NCBI GenBank assembly: GCA_030447275.1
Contig: JAUJPF010000003.1
Coordinates: forward strand, 1-64,000
Source of the DNA: Solirubrobacteraceae bacterium
GTDB lineage: Bacteria; Actinomycetota; Thermoleophilia; Solirubrobacterales; Solirubrobacteraceae
Direction of reading: 5' to 3'
Length of the DNA: 64,000 bases
Shown here: piece by piece, positions 47,966 to 56,744 of the stretch
How positions within the stretch are numbered: the first letter of the stretch is position 1
Layout: each line of letters opens with the position of its first letter
Notes under the pieces: model-generated
The model's input: the letters and a program-made list of their open reading frames with translations, nothing else
What the model was told of the DNA's origin: nothing
The model's database searches: none
Translations under genes and position numbers: made by a program

Positions 47966-48985
47966 ATGAGCGACGACGCCCCCCGCACGCTGGTCGACCT
48001 CTCGAAGGCGCGGCGCCTCGACGTGCCGCAGCTGCTGAAGGCGATCGCGCTGACCTGCCTGCTGCTGTTCATCACCGCCGGGCCCGGCATCCGCGAGGCG
48101 GGGGAGCAGATGGACCCGGGCCTCGATCGCACCCTCGTGCTCGCGGTCGGCGAGCCGGCGGGCGCGCTCGGCGACGTCATCCCGCTGCACGAGGTGGCCG
48201 ACGAGGCGACCGCGTGGCTGTCGACCGACGACGACCTCGGCGAGGGCGGCGGGTTCACCGCGGCGGCGCAGGACACGCAGGCCCAGGGCGGCGGCGTGCC
48301 GCCGGTGACCCCGGAGGCGTTCGACCCGGCCGCGCTGGGCGAGCAGGCCAAGCCGCGCCCGCTGAAGAAGCTCCTGGTCACCGGCGACTCGCTGGCGATG
48401 CCGCTCGACGCCGAGCTCGCGCGGCGCCTCGCCGACCGCGGGGTCGAGGTCGTCCGCGACCCGCACATCGGGACCGGCATCTCCAAGGACATCCTCGTCG
48501 ACTGGGGCAAGCTCTCGGCCAAGCAGGTCAAGGACGAGAGCCCGGACGCGGTCGTGATGTTCATCGGGGCGAACGAGGGCTTCGCGCTGAAGAACGCCGA
48601 GAAGAGGCCCGTCGAGTGCTGCGGGGCGGAGTGGGCGGCGCTCTACGCGACCCGCGCGCGGACGATGATGAACACCTATCGCCGCGCCGGCGCGGCTCGC
48701 GTCTACTGGCTGACGGTGATGACGCCGAGCGACGCCGACCGCGCGAAGATCTCGCGCACCGTCAACGCCGGCATCTTCGCCGCCGCCGCGGCGTACCGCG
48801 CCCAGATCCGCGTGCTCGACATGGTCCCGATCTTCACGCCAGACTTCCGCTACCGCGCCGCGATGGACATCAAGGGCAAGGAGACGATCGTGCGCGAGTC
48901 CGACGGGATACACCTCAACGCGGCCGGGGCCGAGCTCGCCGCCGACCACGTCATGCGCGCGATCGAGCGCGACTTCGCGAAGTAG
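47966..48985 (+). CDS. Membrane-anchored SGNH protein 5 (AlgJ/PatB-like partner)
   Basis: This is a 339-residue protein. One N-terminal helix (~25-42; LKAIALTCLLLFITAGPGI) anchors a ~100-residue linker and the SGNH domain: KLLVTGDSLAMPLDAELARR (Ser block), DPHIGTGISKDILVDWGK, VVMFIGANEGFALKN (block III) and RESDGIHLNAAGAELAADH (Asp-His). Very similar in design to protein 3. Position just after the MBOAT gene supports a two-part O-acetylation system in which this protein transfers acetyl to the polymer outside. That role is an inference from known AlgI/AlgX and PatA/PatB pairs. Confidence 0.88.
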   Translation: MSDDAPRTLVDLSKARRLDVPQLLKAIALTCLLLFITAGPGIREAGEQMDPGLDRTLVLAVGEPAGALGDVIPLHEVADEATAWLSTDDDLGEGGGFTAAAQDTQAQGGGVPPVTPEAFDPAALGEQAKPRPLKKLLVTGDSLAMPLDAELARRLADRGVEVVRDPHIGTGISKDILVDWGKLSAKQVKDESPDAVVMFIGANEGFALKNAEKRPVECCGAEWAALYATRARTMMNTYRRAGAARVYWLTVMTPSDADRAKISRTVNAGIFAAAAAYRAQIRVLDMVPIFTPDFRYRAAMDIKGKETIVRESDGIHLNAAGAELAADHVMRAIERDFAK

Positions 48986-49029
48986 GCGGCCCGGCGAAGC
49001 GCCCCACCACAGCCGAGAAGGACGCGACC

Positions 49030-49449
49030 ATGTCAGTCACGACCCCCACTGAGCCCCGCGACGATCAGTCGCAATCGAGCAACGACTACCAGCCCCCCCG
49101 GTTGAAGCTGCTGCTCGCCGCGATCGCCGTGTGTCTCGCAGCGGTCGGGTTGATCCTGCTCTTCGGCGGCGGCAGCAGCGAGCCGAGCAGACCGGCGTCG
49201 GCTCAGGACCTGCCGTACGTCGACGGAACGCTCGTCGTTGCCGAGGAGACGCGCCTGGTCCTTCGCCCGGCGGACGGCGGTCCCGAGGTGAACTTCACGA
49301 TCCGCCCGGAAGACGTCGGGAACTTCGACATCGCGCACTTGCAGTCGCACTCATCGGTCGGGATCCCGACGCGGATCTACTACGAGGACGACGGCGGTAC
49401 CCGGTACGCGATCTACAAGGAAGACGCGCCCGTCAACGAGCAGCGATAG
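49030..49449 (+). CDS. Single-pass membrane protein of unknown function
   Basis: This is a 139-residue protein. A Gln/Ser-rich cytosolic start (~1-24) leads to one helix (~26-44, LKLLLAAIAVCLAAVGLILL). An extracellular domain of ~90 residues follows (TLVVAEETRLVLRPADGGPE, FTIRPEDVGNFDIAHLQSH) with beta character. No known motif. The codon choice looks less GC-extreme than neighbours. It is followed two bases later by the next membrane gene, so the two probably form a pair. Confidence 0.7.
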   Translation: MSVTTPTEPRDDQSQSSNDYQPPRLKLLLAAIAVCLAAVGLILLFGGGSSEPSRPASAQDLPYVDGTLVVAEETRLVLRPADGGPEVNFTIRPEDVGNFDIAHLQSHSSVGIPTRIYYEDDGGTRYAIYKEDAPVNEQR

Positions 49450-49451
49450 GC

Positions 49452-50867
49452 GTGGCGCGCGGAGGAGCGATCGCCGCCTGGGCGGCGCTCCTCGTACTGC
49501 ACCCCGGTGCCGCGTACGCGCATGGCGTGCAAGGCCGCGCCGAGACGCCGATCCCGATCTCGGCGTTCTTCTGGGTGGCTGGTGCCGTCCTCATCGTCTC
49601 GTTCGCCGTGCTCGGCATCGGCTGGTCGCGTCCACGGCTCACCACGGTCCCATGGCGCGCTGCCCCCCCGTGGCTGAGCACGACGATCACGTCGCCCGTC
49701 ACGCTGTGGCTGGTCCGGGCTCTTGTTCTCGCGTCGTTCCTGCTCGTGCTGGCGGCGGCGGCGACCGGCTCGCGGCGACTGAACGAGAACATCGCCCCGC
49801 TGACGATCTTCGTCGTGTGGTGGGCCGGGCTCGTGCCGTTGTCGGTGCTTCTGGGCAACGTCTGGCAAGCGGTCAACCCGTGGGTCACGCTGGCACGACT
49901 CGCACGGCTTCCAGACGCAACGCAGCGAGAGCCGCCGGCCGGGTTGGGATGGTGGCCGGCTGCGATCCTGCTGGTCGCCTGGGCGTGGATCGAGCTGGTC
50001 TACCCGACGGCGGCGCGTCCCCGGCTGATCGCGGCTCTGATCGTCGGCTACAGCCTCGTCACGCTGGCAGGCATGGCCTGGTACGGCGTCGCGCGGTGGC
50101 TCGAGCGCGGCGAGGCGTTCAGCGTCTACACCCGCGTCCTCGCGTCCCTCTCGCCGGTCGAGGTGCGCGCCGGTCGGCTTGGGTTCCGTCCGCCGCTCGT
50201 CGGGGTGACGCGGCTGTCTCCCGGCCCCGCCGTCGTGGCCTTCATCGTCGTGCTCATCGGGACCGTGACCTTCGACGGGCTCAGCGGCAGCCGGTTCTGG
50301 GAGGAGCGCGACGTGATCGCCGCACAACGCCTGATCGAACGCGGGATGGACTCGTTCACAGCGGGGATCGTCGTCGCCACGATCGGCCTGCTCGTCAGCC
50401 TGGCGGTCGTCCTGGGTGCCTACGAGGGCTGCTCCTGGCTCGCCGGGCGGCTCGGTGGATGGCGAGACGGCGGCGGATCGGGTCGAGGTGCGGTCGCGCT
50501 TGCGCACTCGCTCGTCCCGATCGCGCTTGCGTACGTCGTGGCGCACTACTTCACGCTCTTCGTCTTCCAGTCGCAGGATCTGATCCGTCTCGCTTCGGAT
50601 CCCTTCGGGCGGGGATCCGACCTGCTCGGGACGGCGGACCACCGCATCGACTTCCAGCTCGTCTCGGCGAACACGATCTGGGCGGTGCAGGTGGCCGCGA
50701 TCGTGCTCGGTCACGTCGCCGCGCTCGCGCTCGCGCACGACCGCGCTCTGGAGCTCAGCGACGGCCACCGCGCGGCGATCCGCTCGCAGGTGCCGATGCT
50801 GATCCTGATGGTCGCGTTGACCGTCGCGGGCCTTTGGTCGCTCTCCGAGGGAATGGCTGAGAGCTGA
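49452..50867 (+). CDS. Multi-pass membrane protein, unknown function
   Basis: This is a 471-residue protein with about ten helices (for example TLWLVRALVLASFLLVLAAA, TIFVVWWAGLVPLSVLLGNV). Near the N-terminus is GAAYAHGVQGRAETPIPISA, with a His after a cleavable-looking signal, and later VAHYFTLFVFQSQDLIRLAS. Actinobacterial relatives are often labelled fenitrothion hydrolase by database similarity, but the true function is unknown. GTG 49452 follows the small membrane gene after two bases. Confidence 0.75.
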   Translation: MARGGAIAAWAALLVLHPGAAYAHGVQGRAETPIPISAFFWVAGAVLIVSFAVLGIGWSRPRLTTVPWRAAPPWLSTTITSPVTLWLVRALVLASFLLVLAAAATGSRRLNENIAPLTIFVVWWAGLVPLSVLLGNVWQAVNPWVTLARLARLPDATQREPPAGLGWWPAAILLVAWAWIELVYPTAARPRLIAALIVGYSLVTLAGMAWYGVARWLERGEAFSVYTRVLASLSPVEVRAGRLGFRPPLVGVTRLSPGPAVVAFIVVLIGTVTFDGLSGSRFWEERDVIAAQRLIERGMDSFTAGIVVATIGLLVSLAVVLGAYEGCSWLAGRLGGWRDGGGSGRGAVALAHSLVPIALAYVVAHYFTLFVFQSQDLIRLASDPFGRGSDLLGTADHRIDFQLVSANTIWAVQVAAIVLGHVAALALAHDRALELSDGHRAAIRSQVPMLILMVALTVAGLWSLSEGMAES

Positions 50868-50881
50868 CCGGCGGCGTCCAG

Positions 50882-50955
<74 letters not shown>

Positions 50956-50957
50956 TC

Positions 50958-52041
50958 CTACGCGGGCATGGTAGACGCGGCGATCGTGCCGTAGCTCAGC
51001 CCGCCGTGGACGTGGGTCGGGACGATCGGCCACTGGCGCTTCCACGTCACGAGCTCGGTCGACGGGAGCACCTGCTTCCAGCGCGGGTCGCGCCGCGACG
51101 GGTCGGCGAGCGTCTTCTCCTTGACCATCGAGTCGTACTGGTCGATCGAGTCCTCGAGCGTGTTGGCGTCCGTGCACACCTCGCGCCGCTGCCTGACCGC
51201 GTAGTCGCGGACGCCGGGGATCTTCGACAGCTCCGGCTGCCAGTTGTCGGACGCGACGCCGTTCTCGGAGGACACCCACACGCCGTCGGCGTGTTGATGG
51301 CGAGCGAGTGGTTGCCGTCGGTGTGGCCCGGCGTCCAGACGATCGACACGCCGCGGCCGAGCTCGACGTCGCCGTCGACGAGCACCATCCGGTCCTCCGG
51401 GATGCCGTCGAGCCCGCCCTCGACGTACCAGTACCACTGCATCGGGTGCATGGCCTCGTACGTGCCGATCTCCTTGCGGTGGACGATCAGCTTCGCGTTC
51501 GGGAAGTGCGGCAGGATCAGCCGCGGGTCCTGGACGTGGAGGTGGTCGAAGCTGAGGTAGTCGACGTCCTCCGGCTTCACGCCGGTGCTGCGCAGCGCCT
51601 CCTCGGGCGTCGTGTGGATCTTCGACGTGAACCGCTCGAGCGCCTTGAGCAGCGGGTTGGTCTCCGCACGCTCGACGAGCTGGGAGTAAACGGCGCCTCG
51701 GCGGACCCCTCGGGCTCGGTCGGCTCCCACACCAGCGTCCGCCGCTCGCCGGCGAAGTCCTCGAACTGGACGACGACCATGCGGTTGGTCATCGAGAGGT
51801 AGGGGCTGACGCTGCGCGCCGCGCCGTGGAACGCGTACTTGGTGATGTACGGCGCGGTCGCGATGTCGACAGACCTCACGCCGAGCACCTCGCCCTGGGC
51901 CTTGAAGCGCTCCCTGTAGCGCTCGGCCGCGTCGCGGATCCGCGTCAGCCGCTCGCCGCGCGGCCAGACGTCGAACAGCCCCTCGAACTCCTCGATCGGC
52001 CGGAAGCCGACCTCCTGTGCACTGCCTGCGGTCGTCGCCAT
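50958..52041 (-). CDS. Metallo-beta-lactamase-fold hydrolase, two frame breaks
   Basis: This is an MBL-fold protein of ~361 residues. Metal ligands are seen in SFDHLHVQDPR (H-x-H-x-x-D) and TPGHTDGNHSLAIN. A late histidine sits in PTHVHGGLSYG. The N-terminal ~100 residues (GFRPIEEFEGLFDVW) are an extra domain. The frame breaks near 51688-51694 (before VYSQLVERAET) and 51284-51292 (before DGVWVSSENGV). Substrate unknown; quorum-quenching lactonase-like folds share these motifs. The stop is two bases from the tRNA. Confidence 0.85.
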
Positions 52042-52134
52042 GTCGCTCCTCGTGGATCTGCGTCCGTCGATCGTCATCCTGCCGCGCCGGGGGGCACGCG
52101 CGCCGGCGTTGCCTCGCCCGAAAGGCGGAGCCAT

Positions 52135-52152
52135 CTCCCCCCTTCGACGGAG
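52135..52152. repeat. 18-base repeat with inverted arms, copy 1
   Basis: CTCC and GGAG arms flank a ten-base centre ending CCTTCGAC. The same element recurs 336 bases away with two differences. Possible operator or fortuitous. Confidence 0.35.
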
Positions 52153-52470
52153 CACGAGGGGCGGCGCGGCGGCGTAGGCTCATCCGATGACCCAGGGCTG
52201 CGGTCGCCGTTCGTCGCGTCGGCGTCGGCGCCGTCGCGCGCTGGACCACGAGCTCCTCGCCCTGGGAGCACCATGTTCGCGGTCGGCGTGCCGGCGGCGG
52301 CCTTCCTCGCCGGCGGGCCGAGCGACGCCGCGGTGAGCCTCGGGACGTCGGTCGACCTCGGCACGGCCGTCCGTACGGGGTCGTGCTCGACGAGACGCCG
52401 CGCGTCGCCGATCTGGAGCGAGAGCCCGCCGAGTCATCCCCGGATTCTGGCGGCCCCACGGGAGCGCCGC

Positions 52471-52488
52471 CTCCATCCTTCGACGGAG
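52471..52488. repeat. 18-base repeat with inverted arms, copy 2
   Basis: Second copy of the CTCC-n10-GGAG element, 66 bases upstream of the MMPL start. Here the arms extend to GCCTCC/GGAGGC. Position would suit a regulator site, but this is not shown. Confidence 0.35.
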
Positions 52489-52553
52489 GCCGGGCCGCCG
52501 AACGGATGGCGTCTGCGAACGCGTCCGAGAACGGTGAGGTAGCGTCGGTCCGG

Positions 52554-54767
52554 ATGAGCGCACTCGCCCGCTTCGTCACCGGCTGCCGCACGAAGTTCGT
52601 CGTCATCGCGATGTGGATCCTCGCCGCCGCGGCGCTCGGTGGCCAGGGGGCGAAGCTCGCCGACGTCACCGAGGACGGCTTCGCGAACCTCCTGCCCGAG
52701 CACGTCGAGGCGCCCGAGGTGCAGAACCTGCTGCGGGAGCGCTTCCCCGGCGGGGAGACGGCGAGCGGCCTCATCGTCTACCGGCGCGAGGGCGGCCTCA
52801 CCGAGGCGGACAGGACGAAGATCGCGCGCGACGCCGTCGCCGTCGCCGACGCGGTGCCGCTCGAGGGCCGGCCGGTCGTGCCGTTCGCCGACGGGTCGCC
52901 GCCCGAGCTTGTGTCCCCCGGCGGGGACGCCGCCTACACGGTGGTCACCACCGCCTTCGACTTCGAGAAGCAGGGCCCCTGGGGCGACGCCGCCCGCGAG
53001 GCGGTGGGCTCGACCGACGCGGGGCCGCTCGAGGTGTACGTCACCGGCACGCTCGGCATCGGCGCCGACTACGCGGAGGTGTTCGAGTCGATCGACGCGG
53101 TGCTCCTGATCGCGACCGTCCTGCTCGTGCTCGTCCTGCTCGGCGCGATCTACCGGGCGCCGCTCATCGCCATCGCGCCGATCCTCGTCGTCGGCCTCGC
53201 CTCGATGGTCGCCAACGGGCTGATCTACCTCTACGCCGACGCCGGGAACACGGTCAACTCGAACTCGACGCAGATCCTCGTCGTGCTGATGTTCGGCGTC
53301 GGCACCGACTACTGCCTGCTGCTCGTCAGCCGCTACCGGGAGGAGCTGCGACGCGTCGAGGACAAGCACGAGGCGATGGAGCGCGCGCTCCGACGCGCGG
53401 CGCCGGCGCTCGTCGCCAGCGGCGGGACGGTGATCGCGGCGATGCTCGTCCTCCTCCTCGCCGACGCGGGCTCGACGAACGGCCTGGGTCCGGTCTCCGC
53501 CCTCGGCGTCGGCTCGGTCCTGCTCGCCGCGCTCACCCTCTTCCCCGCGCTGCTGACGTGGTTCGGCCGGACCGGCTTCTGGCCGCGGCGCGACAGCGTG
53601 GCCTACGACCCCGAGGCCGGCCGGGTCGTCGCCCGGGGCCTGTGGCGCCGGTTCGGCGACTCGGTGCTGCGCCGGCCGGGGGTCGCGCTGGCCGCGACCG
53701 TGGCGCTCTTCGCGGTGGGGACGCTCGGCCTGCTCGCCTACCAGGAGGACTACAGCATCGGCGGCGGCTTCAAGACCGAGGTCGAGAGCGTCCAGGGCTT
53801 CGACGTCCTCGCCGCGTCGTTCGACGCGGGGCAGCTCGACCCGACGGCGGTGATCGTGCGCCGCGCGGGCGGCCCGGCGACCGACGCCGACGTGGCGGAG
53901 GCGCGCGCGCGGCTCGAGACGATCCCGCGCGTCGCGTCGGTGTCGCGCGAGCCGGTCCGCTCCGAGGACGGGAGCCTCGCGCGGATCGACGTCGCGTTCG
54001 AGGACGACCCCTACGCCGACGCCGCGCTCGCACGCGTCGACGTCATGCGCGAGCGCCTCGACGAGCTCGGCCCCGGCGTCGAGGCCCTCGTCGGCTCGGG
54101 CAGCGCGCTCCAGAGCGACTTCAACCGCACCGCCGAGCGTGACCTGCGCGTGATCGTCCCCGTGGCCCTGCTCGTCATCACGGTGATCCTCGCCGTCCTC
54201 CTCCAGGCGATCGTCGCGCCGCTCGTGCTGATCCTGACCGTGATCGCCTCGTTCTTCGGGACGCTCGGCCTCTCGATCTTCTTCTTCGTCGAGGTGCTCG
54301 GCGACCGCGGCGTCGACGCGTCGACGCCGACGTTCGCGTTCATCTTCCTCGTCGCGCTCGGCGTCGACTACACGATCTTCCTGATGAGCCGCGTGCGCGA
54401 GGAGGCACGCATTCACGGCACGCGCGAGGGGACGCTGCGGGCGCTGGCCGCCACCGGCCCCGTCATCACCAGCGCCGGGGTCATCCTCGCCGGCACGTTC
54501 TCGGTGCTGATGACGATGCCGGTGACCTTCGCCTTCAACATCGGCTTCATGGTCGCCGTCGGCATCCTGCTCGACACGTTCGTCGTGCGGACGGTGATGG
54601 TGCCGGCGGCGGTCGAGCTGCTCGGCGACCGCGTGTGGTGGCCGTCGACGGCCGAGGGCGGCGGCCGCGCGCTGCGCGAGGCTAGCTCTCCACGTCCTTC
54701 TTCAGCTTCTCCGGCATCGACTCCACCAGCTGCCCCCGCAGGACCCCCACCAGCGGGCCGCGGATGA
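52554..54767 (+). CDS. MMPL-family (RND-type) transporter
   Basis: This is a ~737-residue transporter with two repeats, each of one helix, a large outer domain and five helices. MSALARFVTGCRTKFVVIAM starts the protein at ATG 52554. Helix groups lie around ~185-345 and ~520-690. The proton-relay acidic residues are in FGVGTDYCLLLVSRYREE and ALGVDYTIFLMSRVREE, one in each repeat. It probably exports lipids or hydrophobic compounds. The last ~28 residues run antisense through the SRPBCC gene and look like shadow sequence. A stop shared with that gene (CTAG at 54682-54685) is one frame away, so a small indel near the end is likely. Confidence 0.92.
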   Translation: MSALARFVTGCRTKFVVIAMWILAAAALGGQGAKLADVTEDGFANLLPEHVEAPEVQNLLRERFPGGETASGLIVYRREGGLTEADRTKIARDAVAVADAVPLEGRPVVPFADGSPPELVSPGGDAAYTVVTTAFDFEKQGPWGDAAREAVGSTDAGPLEVYVTGTLGIGADYAEVFESIDAVLLIATVLLVLVLLGAIYRAPLIAIAPILVVGLASMVANGLIYLYADAGNTVNSNSTQILVVLMFGVGTDYCLLLVSRYREELRRVEDKHEAMERALRRAAPALVASGGTVIAAMLVLLLADAGSTNGLGPVSALGVGSVLLAALTLFPALLTWFGRTGFWPRRDSVAYDPEAGRVVARGLWRRFGDSVLRRPGVALAATVALFAVGTLGLLAYQEDYSIGGGFKTEVESVQGFDVLAASFDAGQLDPTAVIVRRAGGPATDADVAEARARLETIPRVASVSREPVRSEDGSLARIDVAFEDDPYADAALARVDVMRERLDELGPGVEALVGSGSALQSDFNRTAERDLRVIVPVALLVITVILAVLLQAIVAPLVLILTVIASFFGTLGLSIFFFVEVLGDRGVDASTPTFAFIFLVALGVDYTIFLMSRVREEARIHGTREGTLRALAATGPVITSAGVILAGTFSVLMTMPVTFAFNIGFMVAVGILLDTFVVRTVMVPAAVELLGDRVWWPSTAEGGGRALREASSPRPSSASPASTPPAAPAGPPPAGRG

Positions 54768-55122
54768 CCATGCCGAGCATGCGCCCGAGGTCGACCGTCA
54801 TCTCGTAGGTCGCACGGGTCTGGCCGTCGCCGGCCTCCTCGAACGACCACGACCCCTCGACCGACTTCAGGTCCCCCGACTCCTGGCGCCAGGAGATGCG
54901 GTGCGGCGGCTCGTAGCTGAACCGCAGCGTCGACTTGAGCGTCCGGACCTTCGCGTCCGTCTCGGTCTCGACGACGACCTGCTCGTCCCCGTCCCGCTCG
55001 ACCGCCGCCGCGCGCTTGATCTCCGGCTGCCAGCGCGGCGAGCCCTCGATGTCCGCCGCGACCGCGTACACCGCGTCGATCGGCGCTTCGATGACCGTGG
55101 TCGCTGATCCTTGGATTGCCAT
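54682..55122 (-). CDS. SRPBCC/START-like ligand-binding protein
   Basis: This is a 146-residue helix-grip protein of the polyketide-cyclase/dehydrase-like family. TTVIEAPIDAVYAVAADIEG is the usual N-terminus. WQPEIKRAAAVERDGDEQVV and SLRFSYEPPHR-type strands follow, with the C-terminal helix (GPLVGVLRGQLVESMPEKLK) typical of the fold. It binds a hydrophobic ligand; role unknown. ATG 55122 is close to the end of the GH26-like gene. It is convergent with the MMPL gene. Confidence 0.9.
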   Translation of the reverse strand: MAIQGSATTVIEAPIDAVYAVAADIEGSPRWQPEIKRAAAVERDGDEQVVVETETDAKVRTLKSTLRFSYEPPHRISWRQESGDLKSVEGSWSFEEAGDGQTRATYEMTVDLGRMLGMVIRGPLVGVLRGQLVESMPEKLKKDVES

Positions 55123-56174
55123 GCGCCCATCTTCGCCGACCGCGTGATCCAGCGGTCGCGGTTCATCTCGGCGACGACCCGCGCGCGGGTGTCGGGAAAG
55201 TGGTGGATGCGCGCGTCGGGCCAGTAGCCGTTCCAGAACGGCGCGGCGAAGAAGCCGCCCTCGCGCCAGTCGATCGAGATGAGCGAGAGCATCCGGATGT
55301 CGAAGTCGTCGATGAGGCGGAACGTCCGGTCGAGCCAGTCGACGCTCTCGGCGCCGCTGTCCGCGCCGATGTAGGCGGGCGTCGACTCGGAGATGTGCAG
55401 CTCGAGGCCCATCGCCTGGGCCTCGGTCAGCAGCTCGCGTGTGCGGTGCTCGTACTCGTCGCGCGCCCGCTGCGACGAGCGCCCGTTGCAGCACGAGTCC
55501 TGCCAGTACGAGATGCCGAACGCGTCGACGTACTCGCGGCCGGGATAGAAGGCGGCGATCGGGAGCGCCGGGCCGCCGCGCGCGTTGTGCGCCACGGTGC
55601 CACTGCCGGTCGCGAAGAGCGACGGGTCCGCGCCGCGCCAGAACGCGCCCGCCGAGTGCCAGACGAAACGCGCGTTGTCCGCGCCCTCGTCGCGCATGAC
55701 GTCGACGACGCGCCGGTAGGCGGCCTTGTAGACCTCGGGCGGCCCGTACTGCCCGCCGAGCAGGTCGAACTCGTAGCCCGGCCGCACGTAGACCGGCACC
55801 GGCAGGCGCTTGGCGACCGCGGCGAGGCGGCGCAGCATGGCGTCGTAGCTGCCGGTGGCGACGGCGGGCGTGTACGGCGGCGACGGCGTGGAGGCCGAGC
55901 CGAAGCTGAGGCCGAGGTTGACGACGAGTCCCGGATGGCTCGCGACCGCCTGCTCGATCTGCTCGAGCGTGCGCCCGACGGTGGCGTCGTCCTCGTAGAC
56001 GCCGAGGTACCACATCGCCCCGGCCGGCTTGACGCCCGTCGCCTGCTCGAACGCGTCGGCGCGCTCGACCCCCGACTGGCCGATGACGAGCAGCGTGCGC
56101 CCGGCCGGGACGTCGGCAGCCGCCGGCGCGGCGAGCGCGAGCACGAGCAGCAGGGACAGGAGCGCGGCGCGCAT
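54867..56174 (-). CDS. Secreted GH26-like glycoside hydrolase, natural end unclear
   Basis: This exported protein has a signal peptide of ~21 residues (LLSLLLVLALAAPAAA) and a TIM-barrel-like domain. PVPVYVRPGYEFDLLGGQYG holds the likely acid/base glutamate. AYRRVVDVMRDEGADNARFV and VWHSAGAFWRG resemble GH26 mannanases. LELHISESTPAYIGADS holds a candidate nucleophile. FDIRMLSLISIDWREGGFF is near the end. The recognisable protein finishes about residue 350 (near 55127). The frame then stays open across the SRPBCC gene to 54867, giving Arg/Ser-rich shadow sequence. A lost stop or indel there is likely. Confidence 0.75.
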   Translation of the reverse strand: MRAALLSLLLVLALAAPAAADVPAGRTLLVIGQSGVERADAFEQATGVKPAGAMWYLGVYEDDATVGRTLEQIEQAVASHPGLVVNLGLSFGSASTPSPPYTPAVATGSYDAMLRRLAAVAKRLPVPVYVRPGYEFDLLGGQYGPPEVYKAAYRRVVDVMRDEGADNARFVWHSAGAFWRGADPSLFATGSGTVAHNARGGPALPIAAFYPGREYVDAFGISYWQDSCCNGRSSQRARDEYEHRTRELLTEAQAMGLELHISESTPAYIGADSGAESVDWLDRTFRLIDDFDIRMLSLISIDWREGGFFAAPFWNGYWPDARIHHFPDTRARVVAEMNRDRWITRSAKMGAWQSKDQRPRSSKRRSTRCTRSRRTSRARRAGSRRSSARRRSSGTGTSRSSSRPRRTRRSGRSSRRCGSATSRRTASPGARSRGT

Positions 56175-56199
56175 GCTCCTACAACGTGCCACGTCCGCG

Positions 56200-56733
56200 C
56201 TACTTGCGCTCGAGCACGTCCGCCGTCGCCACGACCGTGGCGAACTCGCCGTCGAGATTGGCGGCCGTGACCCGCGCGAGCGTGGCCGCGTCGAAGCCGC
56301 CGTGGTCGAACGTGTGCGTGGCGTCGAGCACGAACCGCACGTCGTAGCCGAGGTTCCCGCCGTGGCGGGCGGTGGTCTCGCAGCACATGTTGGTCTGGAT
56401 CCCGCACACCGCGATGCGCTCGATGCCACGCTCGCGCAGCCACCCGTCGAGGTCGGGCTCGCCGATGAAGGACGAGTTCACGCTCTTGGTCACGAGCACG
56501 TCGGGCTCACCGGTGACGACGTCCTGAAGCGCGTTGCCGGGCGTCCCGGGCGCGAGCGAGGAACCGGCCTCCTCGGAGTCGTGCCGGACGAAGACGACGA
56601 GCTCGCCGCGCGCGCGGAAGTCGTCGATCAGCGCCGCGACGTTGCGCTCGCAGCCGGGGTTGTTGCGCGGGCCCCAGGCCGGGTCCGCAAACGCCTTCTG
56701 CATGTCGACGACGACGAGCGCCTCGCTTGCCAT
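56200..56733 (-). CDS. Cysteine hydrolase (isochorismatase-like)
   Basis: This 177-residue enzyme belongs to the isochorismatase-like fold (nicotinamidase and ureidoacrylate hydrolase relatives). The triad is visible: Asp in ALVVVDMQKAFADP, Lys in VLVTKSVNSSFIG and Cys in GIQTNMCCETTARHG. The substrate is unknown. ATG 56733 is chosen; GTG 56739 is an alternative. Divergent from the NYN gene, 11 bases away. Confidence 0.92.
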   Translation of the reverse strand: MASEALVVVDMQKAFADPAWGPRNNPGCERNVAALIDDFRARGELVVFVRHDSEEAGSSLAPGTPGNALQDVVTGEPDVLVTKSVNSSFIGEPDLDGWLRERGIERIAVCGIQTNMCCETTARHGGNLGYDVRFVLDATHTFDHGGFDAATLARVTAANLDGEFATVVATADVLERK

Positions 56734-56744
56734 GCTCACAGCGT

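Larger units (their letters stand above)
52042..52553. other. Unexplained interval before the MMPL gene
   Basis: These 512 bases contain no recognisable gene. A short stretch from 52273 (MFAVGVPAAAFLAGGPSDAA) reads like coding sequence, then loses frame near 52380, so a decayed or mis-sequenced ORF is possible. An 18-base element with CTCC/GGAG arms occurs twice (52135-52152 and 52471-52488). It may include the MMPL promoter. Confidence 0.4.
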
